Shown in pieces: positions 42,587-51,597 of a stretch of 56,163 nucleotides of DNA. The notes under the pieces are model-generated. The model saw nothing but the letters and a program-made list of their open reading frames with translations, made no database searches and was not told where the DNA came from. This DNA comes from Bryobacterales bacterium (lineage in GTDB: Bacteria; Acidobacteriota; Terriglobia; Bryobacterales; Bryobacteraceae). A program made the translations under genes and the position numbers. Every line of letters begins with the position of its first letter. Within the stretch, counting starts at the first letter, position 1. The stretch spans positions 1 to 56,163 of the forward strand of contig JAEUQF010000177.1 of the NCBI GenBank assembly GCA_016789745.1, written 5' to 3'.

Positions 42587-43471
42587 ATGCCCATTTCCGG
42601 CCCGATCGCCGCTGCGATCACTCCTTCCCGTAAAGACAAGTTCCAGATCAATCATGCCGCCGCCCTGGAGGTCGTCGACTTCCTATGCGCCCGCGGTGTC
42701 GCCGGCATTGCCTTGTTCGGCGCCACGGGCGAGTTCCAGCATTTCCTCGTCGAAGACCGCATGAAGCTCACGCACATGGCCGCCAAGCGCAGCCGCGTGC
42801 CGCTGATCGTCAACATCACCCACACCAACATCACCGATGTGGTTACGCTGGCCCAGCATGCCGCCGGCGTCGGGGCCGCGGCCATCATGCTGCAGCCGCC
42901 CTACTACTTCCGCTATGGCGGCGATGAGATCCGCCAGTTCTATCTCACCGTGCTCGAAGAACTGGAAGGCGAGGTCCCGCTGCTGCTCTATCACATCCCG
43001 GTCTTCAATAACGGCATTCCCGGCGAAGTATCCACCGATCTGCTTCTCAACGGCCCGGCGGCCGGCATCAAGGACTCCAGCGGCAACACGCCCTACTTCC
43101 AGATGTTGGCCGAAGCCCGCCGTCAGAAGGAATTCAGCCTCATTCTGGGCAACGACAACCTCACCCGCATCGGCCTCGATCACGGCGCCGACGCCATCAT
43201 CTCCGGTTGCGCCTGTGCGGTGCCGGAATTGAGCGTCGCGCTGTGGAACGCCCATAAGCAGGGCAACACCGAAGAGTTTGACCGGCTGGAAGCGCTGATG
43301 AATGAGTTCATCTCTCACATCGAAGCCTTCCCTGGTCCCTATGGCGTTCGTGAAGCCGTCGACACGCGCGGCGTCGCCGTGGGCGCCCGCGCCATTCCCT
43401 ATTCGCCGAATACCGAAGCAAAAGCCGCTGAATTCCGCGAATGGTTTACATCCTGGTACCCCTACCGCTAA
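42587..43471 (+). CDS. Dihydrodipicolinate synthase/N-acetylneuraminate lyase family protein
   Basis: The 294-residue (beta/alpha)8 barrel has GATGEFQHF (the G-x-T-G-E carboxylate site), LLLYHIPVFN with the catalytic Tyr, and AGIKDSSGN with the Schiff-base Lys162. These residues are enough for an active class I aldolase or synthase. Genuine DapA usually carries a conserved Arg for the aspartate-semialdehyde carboxylate that I do not find. Its place beside sugar kinases and an isomerase fits better with a sugar-acid lyase (cleaving to or joining with pyruvate). It lies 10 bases after the phosphoesterase gene. Confidence 0.85.
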   Translation: MPISGPIAAAITPSRKDKFQINHAAALEVVDFLCARGVAGIALFGATGEFQHFLVEDRMKLTHMAAKRSRVPLIVNITHTNITDVVTLAQHAAGVGAAAIMLQPPYYFRYGGDEIRQFYLTVLEELEGEVPLLLYHIPVFNNGIPGEVSTDLLLNGPAAGIKDSSGNTPYFQMLAEARRQKEFSLILGNDNLTRIGLDHGADAIISGCACAVPELSVALWNAHKQGNTEEFDRLEALMNEFISHIEAFPGPYGVREAVDTRGVAVGARAIPYSPNTEAKAAEFREWFTSWYPYR

Positions 43472-43495
43472 AGCGCCTCACCGCATAATAGGGAC

Positions 43496-44893
43496 ATGCC
43501 CCATCCGTCCCCGGACATGTCGCCGGAAGCCTTCCGCGCGGCTGGCCATCGTGTGGTCGATTGGATTGCCGACTACCTGGCCGACCCCCGCCGCTATCCC
43601 ATCCAGCCCGACCGCAAGCCCGGGGAACTGATCGACGCGCTGCCCTCCCACGCTCCCGAACAAGGCGAGCCCATCGAGGCCATCCTCCGCGACTTCGAAT
43701 CCCTGATCGTTCCGGCCAGCACGCTCTGGAACCATCCGCAGTTCTATTCGTTCTTCTCGGTGAGTTCCTCAGGGCCGGGCATTCTGGCGGAGGCGCTGAT
43801 CGCCGCACTGAACATGAACGGCATGCTGTGGAAGAGTTCGCCTGCCGTCACGGAGTTGGAACAGGTCACGCTGAATTGGTTGCGCGAATGGCTGGGCCTG
43901 CCGGAGTCGAACTTCGGCATCATTCATGACACGGCTTCCAACAGTACGCTCCACGCTATCCTCGCCGCGCGTCATGCCGCCCAACCCGCCCAGCGGGCCG
44001 AAGGTGCCCAGCCCGGCTACGTGCTCTACTGCTCCGAGCATGCGCATTCCTCTGTAGAGAAAGGCGCCCTGGCGTTGGGCGTCGGTGAGGCGTACGTGCG
44101 CAAGATCGCCACCGATGCCGAGTTCCGCATGAAGCCGGATGCACTGCAAGAAGCTATCGACGCCGATCGCGCCGCGGGTCTGCATCCGTTCTGTGTTGTT
44201 GCCACGGTGGGCACCACGTCCATGACCAGCGTCGACCCGGTGCCCGCCATCGCCGCCATCTGCGAACGCGAGAACCTCTGGCTCCATATCGACGCAGCCT
44301 ACGGCGGCCACGCCGGCCTGGTCCCCGAATACCGCCATTATCTTGATGGCTGTGATCGTGCCGATTCCTTCGTCATCAACCCGCACAAGTGGCTCTTCAC
44401 GCCCATCGACTGCAGCGTTCTCTATACGCGCCGGCCGGAGGTGTTCCGCGAAGCTCTGGCCATGACGCCCGCGTACCTGCGCTCCAACTACGATCCGCGC
44501 CAGGTCAACTTCATGGACTTCCGCATCCCGCTCGGCAGCCGGTTCCGGGCGCTCAAGCTGTGGTTTGTGATGCGCTACTTCGGACGCGATCATATCGTGG
44601 GTATCATTCGCAGTCATATCCAGATGGCGCAGCACCTGGCCGCGGAGATTGCGAGCGACGAACGCTTCGAGATCGCCGCGCCGACGACGATGTCGCTGGT
44701 GTGCTTCCGGTTGAAAGGCTCGGACGAGGCCAACGAGAAACTGCTGGCGGCCATGCAGGCGAGCGGTGCCGGCTTCTTCTCGCAGACCGTGTTGCATGGA
44801 CGGCTGGTGATTCGCTGGGCGATCGGGAACATCCATACGACGGAGGAGGATTTGCAGCGGTCGTGGCAGGTAGTGCGGTCGCTGGTACCATGA
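43496..44893 (+). CDS. PLP-dependent group II (aromatic amino acid type) decarboxylase
   Basis: The 465-residue enzyme has the aromatic-L-amino-acid decarboxylase layout: an N-terminal segment FRAAGHRVVDWIADYL, HPQFYSFFSVSSSGPGILAE, IHDTASNSTLHAI and LHIDAAYGGHAGL. The PLP-binding Lys298 lies in INPHKWLF. Members act on tyrosine, DOPA, tryptophan, phenylalanine or phenylacetaldehyde-forming reactions; the choice cannot be made here. It starts 24 bases after the lyase gene, so it may belong to the same transcript. Its TGA overlaps the ATG of the next, secreted protein by 4 bases. Confidence 0.9.
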   Translation: MPHPSPDMSPEAFRAAGHRVVDWIADYLADPRRYPIQPDRKPGELIDALPSHAPEQGEPIEAILRDFESLIVPASTLWNHPQFYSFFSVSSSGPGILAEALIAALNMNGMLWKSSPAVTELEQVTLNWLREWLGLPESNFGIIHDTASNSTLHAILAARHAAQPAQRAEGAQPGYVLYCSEHAHSSVEKGALALGVGEAYVRKIATDAEFRMKPDALQEAIDADRAAGLHPFCVVATVGTTSMTSVDPVPAIAAICERENLWLHIDAAYGGHAGLVPEYRHYLDGCDRADSFVINPHKWLFTPIDCSVLYTRRPEVFREALAMTPAYLRSNYDPRQVNFMDFRIPLGSRFRALKLWFVMRYFGRDHIVGIIRSHIQMAQHLAAEIASDERFEIAAPTTMSLVCFRLKGSDEANEKLLAAMQASGAGFFSQTVLHGRLVIRWAIGNIHTTEEDLQRSWQVVRSLVP

Positions 44894-47687
44894 ACCGAGT
44901 CTGTCTCATGCGTCCGCTCCGTTTGCCTGCTGCTGCGTTCGTCGCCTCGCTCGTCATCCTCACCACGTTCGCGCGAGCCCAGGCCCCGGTGCTGGCATAC
45001 TCCGCCAGAATCGGTGCCGGCATAACGGAAGTCCAGGCCATCGCCGTCGGTCTGGATAAGTCCGTCTACCTTGCCAGCCGCACAAACCAGGACAAGCTCT
45101 TCCTCGCCAAACTCGCCCCAGATGGCCAATCGGTCGAATGCGGCATCCAACTCGACGGCAACGCCTCCGCCATGGCTATTGCCGACGATGGCTCCGTTCT
45201 CCTGACCGGCTTCGACGCGCCTTCCTCGTTCCCAATCACTACCTCCGCACAACCTGCTTCCGGCCGTTTCCTGCTTCGCGCGGGGTTGTGCAGCCAAGGC
45301 ATCACCTTCGCCACCTGGCTTCCCAGTGCGGCCCGGGGTGTCGCCGTCGCTGCCTCTCCAACGTCCATCTGGGTTGCGACCGACAACTCCGTGCTTCGTT
45401 ACGATGCAGGCGCCAGCTCTCCCTCCGCCGAGTTCCCGGTTAACGGCATGCCAGGGTCCATTGCCTTTGCCAATGGCCGCCTCTACGTCACCGGAACGCG
45501 TGGCACAGGCCCCTGTCGAGCCTTTCTCCTCCGGCTTGACCCCGTAACGATGGCCGCGGACTTCAATGTCTCCTGGGGCGATGGGCCTGTTGCCGCTGGT
45601 ACTTCTCTCGTAGTTCAGCGCGATGGCAGTGCCTGGGTTGCGGGACCCGCCATCGTGGATGGGCCGCAACCCGCAGCAACCTTCTCGCCCCGCGGCGGGA
45701 TTCCCTATTGGGGTGGCGATGCGGCTCTCACCCGAATTGCCGGTGACGGCACCGTTGCCGGCCAACGCGTGCTCCCTCATCCGCTCGGGGGCTTTCATCC
45801 AAGCCTCGGCGCCGGTGCGGACGGCACCCTCTGGCTGGCCCTGCCCGGCAGCGTCCGTTATCCCCACAGTCTTCCGGACAGCCTGCCGGCGGAGGGTGTC
45901 CTTTTGTTGGGCTTCGATGCGCAGGGGCAGGAACTGGCGGGCTCGACGCTGATCCCGTGCCACTCGGGGGCCGCCGTCGCGTTCAGCGGCTCCGGCCGCA
46001 TTGCCATCGGTTCCCTCACGCCGGGTTTTCCGCTCACTCCGGGCGCTGTGGACTCCCGTGACCCTTCCGGTGCCACCCTCCTGGTTTCGGACCTCGACCA
46101 GTTCGACGCACCGGCTCTCCGCTGTGACCGCGAGATTCTCGATGTGCCCACCATTCGCCTCGGTTCTTTCCTCCACCCCGGCACTCGAACGATCTCCTGC
46201 AGAGCCTCGGACGATTCCGCCATTGCCCTCTCCGCCACTCTCTCGCCCGCCTCCAGTTCCGCCGCAACAACGGACCGTTACGCCATGGCTCCCTCGGGCG
46301 ATCGCACGCCCTTCACCGTGCAGGTATCCACCGTTGGCGATGCCTCGATGGCGAGGGTCGTTCTGGTGCTGCTGGCTCCCGGTACGCAGGGGCCGCTGGC
46401 TATCCCGGTCCAGTCCTACGTGCTATCGCCCCAGACCCGGTTCGCGTTTTCCGAACGCTTTGCCCCGCTGCCCCATCCCAGCGATCGCGTTCTGGAAACC
46501 ACGCTCTCTCTCGCCTGGCACGCTGATTCCCTTACCCTTCCCGTCCCCTTCCGCATAACTCCCATGGTCCCTTGGGCGAGCGTCGAGCCCACTGAGGGGA
46601 TAGCGCCCGCCCAAGTGCGAGTCCAGATCCGTACCGCCGGTCTGCCTCCCGGGATTCACAATGCCGCCATCCGCGTCGAAGGCGTCGGCCCCTCGACCGT
46701 TACCCTTCCCATCACCATCGGTTCCGCTCTGCTCATTTCCAATCCGGGGACGCTCCAGGTGCCGGCTGGCCGCCCCTTCACACACAAGTTGCAAATCCGT
46801 AGCACGGGCGAACCCCTTTCGTTTACCGTCGAATCCCCTTTGGGCCTATCCGTCTCCCCATCGTCCGGAACCACGCCCGCCGAAGTCACCGTCACCTTTG
46901 ATCCGCAGGGGGTGGCGGTCTTCGAACGGCGGCAGAGCTTCCTCAACTTCCACTTCGATGGCAGCGTCCAGTCCGCCGGTTTTACCTACCAGATCGTGCC
47001 GCGCGATGCCGTCGCTCTGGAGGATTCGCTCCGCTTCCTCCCGGGCGCGCCGGGCAAGCGGATTGTCTACCTGGCTAGCGGTTCCGGCCGTTGCGACCCC
47101 GTTCCCCCGGTGCAGCCGCCGTGGCCCCTGGAACTCGGAGGCTGCACGCTCCGTGTCGACGGGCAAGCCATGCCCCTGTCCTCCATCACCGAGGAAGCCG
47201 CGCCACCCAACCCGAGCTTCCTCTTGCAGCCGCTATACGCCATCCAGGCGCAACTTCCCTACGACGTTTCCGGCACCGTTTCCTGGAACTGGAAAATAAG
47301 AGCGGGAAGCGCACTACGCTTCCCTTGGAAATCCAGCTCACGGCTCCGCAGTGGCTTGCCATCGACGGCGTCGCTCCCCTGCAAGTGCCGGTGCGCAAGG
47401 TGGGGGACACGCTCACCGTACTCATGAGCGGACTCGGCGCCACCGCTGCTCCGGCGCCGGTGGGCGACGTACCGGCAACAGCCATCAGCCCTGCGGCCGC
47501 CGTCGATGTCTTCATCGGGGGAAGGCGAGCGCGCCGCGTCTCGGCCGAACTTTCCTCTACCGACCCCGGTGTCATGGTGGTCACCTTCGAGATGCCCGAA
47601 ATCGCTGCCGATGTTCACGGCATGGTCGTTCGCGTGGGTGGGGCTTCTGTCTCGATCGGGTCAGTGCAGGTGCAGCCCAACGAATAG
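44890..47687 (+). CDS. Secreted propeller/Ig-like protein with C-terminal TIGR03437-like domain, interrupted by a frameshift
   Basis: The first frame starts at ATG 44890 (ATGA overlap with the decarboxylase) and has a signal peptide ending near FARAQAP. Propeller-like repeats (about 30-390) and two BACON/Ig-like beta regions follow, with ITPMVPWASVEPTEG and LGLSVSPSSGTTPAEVTVTF. The C-terminal domain begins near ALEDSLRFLPGAPG. At about 47281-47284 the continuing homologous sequence moves to another frame (ELENKSGKRTTLPLEIQLTA through LTVLMSGLGATAA to the stop at 47687), while the first frame runs on as junk to 47427. One missing base, likely a C in the TTTCC-TGG run, explains it. This is either a real mutation or a sequence error. 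Corrected length is about 932 residues. Confidence 0.72.
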
Positions 47688-47692
47688 GCCGC

Positions 47693-48202
47693 CTACTTCG
47701 CCGCGTGATGATCAAAGCTGATCACCCGTGTGATCTTCCACGCCCCATCTCTGTACCGCCACAAGTGAATGAACCGCGCCTCGCCGGGCGCTTCCTTCGA
47801 CTTCGGATGATAGAAGCGGTGCACGCCCATCTGCACGGCACCGAAGTCCTTCATGCGGTGCGCTTCCAAACTGCCGGCCACTACTTCCCGCCTCACGTCG
47901 CCGTTGCAGATGTTCTTCTTCAGGTTGTCTACCACCGTGTCCAGGCCGTGGCCCGGGCCCGCCTGGTCATGGTAGAACTCCACATCCTGTTCGAAGAACC
48001 TACGGAATTTCTCCACGTCGCATTTGTTGAAGGAGTCAAAAAGCGCGGCATCCAGGGCTGTCATTACGGTCTGCAACTCAGCATGAGACTTGATCTCAGG
48101 CAGCCCTTGCGCGCGCGCCGCCCTGGCACAAAGCCACGGCATGGACAGCAGCGTCAGCAGCGGAACAAAATGGGCGACCCCCACGGCGCGATGGTAAAGC
48201 AT
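47693..48202 (-). CDS. Secreted NTF2-like protein (DUF4440 type)
   Basis: About 169 residues are encoded from ATG 48202, giving a signal peptide (FVPLLTLLSMPWLCARAARAQG). One NTF2-like domain follows: LQTVMTALDAALFDSFNKCDVEKF, FYHDQAGPGHGLDTVVDNLKK and the closing strand GAWKITRVISFDHH. A TTG at 48253 that overlaps the MFS stop would add 17 residues but has no reasonable ribosome site. The DxExYxD-like F-x-Q-D-V-E-F-Y-H-D run is common in secreted DUF4440 proteins. The gene is downstream of the MFS transporter on the same strand. The function is unknown. Confidence 0.75.
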   Translation of the reverse strand: MLYHRAVGVAHFVPLLTLLSMPWLCARAARAQGLPEIKSHAELQTVMTALDAALFDSFNKCDVEKFRRFFEQDVEFYHDQAGPGHGLDTVVDNLKKNICNGDVRREVVAGSLEAHRMKDFGAVQMGVHRFYHPKSKEAPGEARFIHLWRYRDGAWKITRVISFDHHAAK

Positions 48203-48249
48203 GAACGGGATACGACGCCGCGCTTCTGCTTGTTCCTCCAATCCCGTGA

Positions 48250-49470
48250 TCAACTCCGTTTCGGATAGGCCGGCAATAGCAGCGTGAGCAGTGCGGAGAC
48301 CAGGGTCATCGTCCCCAAGATCAGCAGTACCGAACCGTACGAATGAGTTTCATCGAAGAACCTGCCCATCAGCACTGGCCCCACCGCGCCTGCAATCGCA
48401 TAGGCGGTCCAGGTCAATCCATACAGCGTCGAAAACCTGCGCAGCCCGAAATAGCGTGTCAGCAGATACGGCGTGACGTCGGCCTCGCCACCCAGTCCCA
48501 ATCCGATCAGCGCCGTGGCCACCAATGCCGCCGCCGGCCCAGTCGCTTGCGACAGCAGGTAAAGGCCGGCCGTCACCCCCAACAGCAGCACAAAGGAGAC
48601 CTTCGGCCCGAAGTACCGATCCAGCAACAGCCCCGTCAGCAGGCGGCCGGTCAGGCTCGCCACGCCCAGCACCGACACCGCCAGCGCCGCGCTGGCCGCA
48701 CTCAGCCCGCGATCGGTCAATAGTGGCGAGAGATGCGCAATGGCGCCGTTCACGGCAATCGACGTCAGCATCAGCGTCGCCACCAGCAGCCAGAACGCCT
48801 CGGACAGCAATCCTTCTTTGACCGAACTGCCCTCCACTACCCGGCGCGCGCCGGCTTCCCTGGGCCGCTCGCGCAGAAACAGAGTAGTCAGCGGCAACCC
48901 CACCAGGAGAACTGCGGCGCCCAACACCTGGTACGCCATTCGCCAGCCGTACGTGCTGATCAGCCACTGCGCCGCAGGCGGCAGAACGATTGACCCGGCC
49001 CCCGCACCCGCCACCACCAGCGCCAGTGCCAGGCCTCGCCGCTCCACAAACCAACTGGACACGGCTCGCGAATAGCCCATCTGCGTGGTCCCGTTGCCAA
49101 CCACCCCGATCACGAAGAACGTGAGATACAGATGGGTCACGCTGGGCGTCAGAAAGGACAGTGAGGCGAACGCCAGCCCGAAAACCACCAGGCAGGGCAG
49201 AACGATGTGCCGCGGCCCGTAACGGTCCAACAGCCGGCCCAGCACGGGGGAACTCACGGCCACTGTCATGGCCGCTATGCCGAAAGCATTCGAGATGCTC
49301 TCCCGGCTCCAGCCGAACTCGGCGCTGAGTGGCTTTACGAAGATACTGAAGGTGAATACCAGCAGCGAGCCAAAGCCTACCATCACGCCGCAGAATGCAG
49401 CGGCTACCACGAGCCATCCGGAGTAAGGGCGGTCGCCATGCGTTCTGATTAGTGTGGTGCTGGCAGACAT
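48250..49470 (-). CDS. MFS transporter (monocarboxylate/oxalate type)
   Basis: The 406-residue protein starts at ATG 49470 (MSASTTLIRTHG) and has 12 membrane helices. The loop between helices 2 and 3 reads GRLLDRYGPRHIV and its counterpart in the second half GRLLTGLLLDRYFGPK, the MFS pattern. Helix 1 (WLVVAAAFCGVMVGFGSLLVFTF cut in two here by a Gly pair) and the SIFVKPLSAEFGWSRESIS segment match the OxlT/monocarboxylate group. It probably exchanges or imports an organic acid. It is transcribed away from the TlpA-type gene across a 138-base spacer. Confidence 0.9.
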   Translation of the reverse strand: MSASTTLIRTHGDRPYSGWLVVAAAFCGVMVGFGSLLVFTFSIFVKPLSAEFGWSRESISNAFGIAAMTVAVSSPVLGRLLDRYGPRHIVLPCLVVFGLAFASLSFLTPSVTHLYLTFFVIGVVGNGTTQMGYSRAVSSWFVERRGLALALVVAGAGAGSIVLPPAAQWLISTYGWRMAYQVLGAAVLLVGLPLTTLFLRERPREAGARRVVEGSSVKEGLLSEAFWLLVATLMLTSIAVNGAIAHLSPLLTDRGLSAASAALAVSVLGVASLTGRLLTGLLLDRYFGPKVSFVLLLGVTAGLYLLSQATGPAAALVATALIGLGLGGEADVTPYLLTRYFGLRRFSTLYGLTWTAYAIAGAVGPVLMGRFFDETHSYGSVLLILGTMTLVSALLTLLLPAYPKRS

Positions 49471-49582
49471 GAAAGTGGCGAATTTGCCCAGATTGTGCCG
49501 CGAGTTTATCCGGTATGCCAGCTGCTTGCAATAATCGAAATCTATTACCCGCAACCTCCGGCATCATCCGCGTCGCTGAAGT

Positions 49583-49603
49583 TATAAAATACTCGCCAGG
49601 AGG
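49583..49603 (+). promoter_or_regulatory. Candidate -10 box and strong ribosome site of the TlpA-type gene
   Basis: TATAAA (49583-49588) stands out in GC-rich DNA, and AGGAGG (49598-49603) lies 5 bases before ATG 49609. The leader would be only about 15-20 bases. A matching -35 box is not obvious. The ribosome site fixes the start of the downstream gene. Confidence 0.4.
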
Positions 49604-49608
49604 CGGCT

Positions 49609-51570
49609 ATGTATTTGGTTCTCCTGCTGGCGAGTACTGCCGTTCTTGCTCCAGCGCAGTCCTCTCGCATGCAGTGTTCCCTGTCCGCGCCGGTTGAAAA
49701 GGCTGTCGCAGCTCTCCCTTCCCTGAACGATCTGTCTCTTTCCTGGGAGGAGCGCATCGGACCCCGCCGTGCTCTTGCCGAAAGCCAACCCGATAACTGG
49801 CCGCTGCAATTTCTGATGCAGGATGCCATTCGCCGTCAATTCCACATCGGCCGCGAATGGGATCGCGCCCTCGCCTTCTACCGCCGCATGCCGGATCGTG
49901 CTCTTGGCGAACTGCTGGAAGCGCGCCTCATCAACAGCTTTCATCGCAAGCGGTCGCGGGAGATCCTCGATCGGCTCCTCGAAACCGCGCCTGACTCCCC
50001 CTGGGTGCATCTGACGGCCGCCGAGTGGGCCGCCAATCCCATTGGCCGCGATCCGGCCTTCGGCGCTCCGCATCTGGAAGAGTTTCGCCGCCTCTGTCCA
50101 GCCAACACGCGCGCGTTCGCGCTGCTCGACCTGGTGCGCGATGCCGAACACCTCGCCCGCCATGTGCAGGATCTGCGATCGCAACTCCAATCGAAGAAGC
50201 GCAACGGCATCCCCGAAGCCGACATCCTCCTGTTCCGCTTTGCCTGGCCCTGGGAAAAGTCTGCCGCCGCCGCGTCTGGAGAAGACGCGTTTCAGAAGAC
50301 CGTCCGCTCTGACTTGGCGGCCATCCGCGCCTTGAAGCTGTATCACTCCACCGATTGGTACACCGTCCTGCGCCTCGGCTATGAGCAGATGCTGAAAGAC
50401 GCCGCACCCCTCGAATCGCTCCGCCAGGAGATTCTCCAGAACGCTCCCAAGGGCCAGTTGGCGTGGTGGATCGAAGAGGAGCGCACGCGCACCCAACCGC
50501 CGCAGGGGGCTCCGCGCGAAGAGTACGAGCGCTGGCGCACCGCCCAGGACGCCGCTCTTCGCGACCGGCTGCAGCGCTTCGGCGGGCAGCCCTTCACCCG
50601 ATTCTCCATTCACCGCATTCTGTTCACCCCCGCCACTGACATCGAGAACGCAGAAGTCGAACGGCTGGCTGATCTCGTGCTGCGCCTGGAGCAGCGCTAT
50701 CCAGACCAGGGCTCCAGTTGGCCGCCGGTGCAGATGCTGATCGCTGAAGTCTATGTGAAACGCAAGGTCCGCCTCGATCGCGTGCCTGCCCTCGTCCAGC
50801 AGGGCCTGGAAGAGGTGGAGTACCAGGAGAAGCACCGCCGCGACAGCGATGCCATCCCGAACCGCCCAGGAGCCGGCCTCATGGACACCATCGCGATGAC
50901 TCAAAGCCGCGCCCGCGAAGTGCGCCTGCGCCACGCCCTGGCGACGGGCGAGACGGAGAAGGCCAATGCCATGCTGGTCGACTTCCGGCGGACTCTCGAA
51001 CAGACCAAGCCCACGAACGATGCGGCTCAATCGGCCGCCATGTGGCGCCGTGACCACTCCACGTTTCTGGAACTCGCGAAGATCGCGGGTCTCAAGCCCA
51101 GCCCAGTCGCCGAACTGCTGCCACCCAATCCCGAACGCGGCGAGCGATTCCCTGTCGCTGAGTTTGAAGCCAAAGACCTGTCCGGCAAAACCTGGCGTCT
51201 GGCGGATCTTAAAGGCAAGGTGGCGTACGTGAATATCTGGACCACATGGTGCGGCCCTTGCCGCGCCGAGATGCCCGGTATCCAAAAGCTCCACGAACTC
51301 TGGAAAGACCGCAAGGACCGCGTCGTCCTGACCGTCTCCGCCGACCTCCACGAAGCCCTGGCGCGCGAGTTCCTCCGCGAACACAAGTACAGCTTCCCGG
51401 TAATTCACGGCACGGCCATCGCCGAGAAGTTCTTCCCGCCGGTCGCCTTCCCGCAGAACTGGCTCATTGACCCGGAGGGCCGCCGTCTGGAGATGCACGC
51501 TCCGAGGGCCTATGACACAACGCTGACGCAGATTGAGCAACTGGCCGATAAACTCGCCACTCCGAAATAA
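49609..51570 (+). CDS. Secreted TlpA-type thioredoxin-domain protein with large helical N-terminus
   Basis: The 653-residue protein has a signal peptide (MYLVLLLASTAVLAPAQ). A helical, TPR-like region of nearly 500 residues (about 30-500) follows, including LAFYRRMPDRALGELLEARLIN and ALATGETEKANAMLVDFRR. A C-terminal redoxin domain (about 510-650) begins FEAKDLSGKTWRLADLKGK. The active site is Trp547-Cys-Gly-Pro-Cys551, and the cis-Pro region reads VAFPQNWLID. Such proteins reduce disulfides or cytochrome c apoproteins in the periplasm. A strong AGGAGG precedes the ATG. The CAP-domain gene follows after 27 bases. Confidence 0.87.
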   Translation: MYLVLLLASTAVLAPAQSSRMQCSLSAPVEKAVAALPSLNDLSLSWEERIGPRRALAESQPDNWPLQFLMQDAIRRQFHIGREWDRALAFYRRMPDRALGELLEARLINSFHRKRSREILDRLLETAPDSPWVHLTAAEWAANPIGRDPAFGAPHLEEFRRLCPANTRAFALLDLVRDAEHLARHVQDLRSQLQSKKRNGIPEADILLFRFAWPWEKSAAAASGEDAFQKTVRSDLAAIRALKLYHSTDWYTVLRLGYEQMLKDAAPLESLRQEILQNAPKGQLAWWIEEERTRTQPPQGAPREEYERWRTAQDAALRDRLQRFGGQPFTRFSIHRILFTPATDIENAEVERLADLVLRLEQRYPDQGSSWPPVQMLIAEVYVKRKVRLDRVPALVQQGLEEVEYQEKHRRDSDAIPNRPGAGLMDTIAMTQSRAREVRLRHALATGETEKANAMLVDFRRTLEQTKPTNDAAQSAAMWRRDHSTFLELAKIAGLKPSPVAELLPPNPERGERFPVAEFEAKDLSGKTWRLADLKGKVAYVNIWTTWCGPCRAEMPGIQKLHELWKDRKDRVVLTVSADLHEALAREFLREHKYSFPVIHGTAIAEKFFPPVAFPQNWLIDPEGRRLEMHAPRAYDTTLTQIEQLADKLATPK

Positions 51571-51597
51571 GAACCACCCATACATCCTCTAACCGGA

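Noticed and set aside
44389..44889. Upstream extension of the secreted propeller protein frame
   Set aside because: It lies entirely within the decarboxylase gene in another frame; the ATG at 44890 with its signal peptide is the sensible start.
49582..51585. Long open frame on the minus strand opposite the TlpA-type gene
   Set aside because: The plus strand carries AGGAGG, a signal peptide and the WCGPC domain; the opposite frame has no motif and runs past both ends of the real gene.
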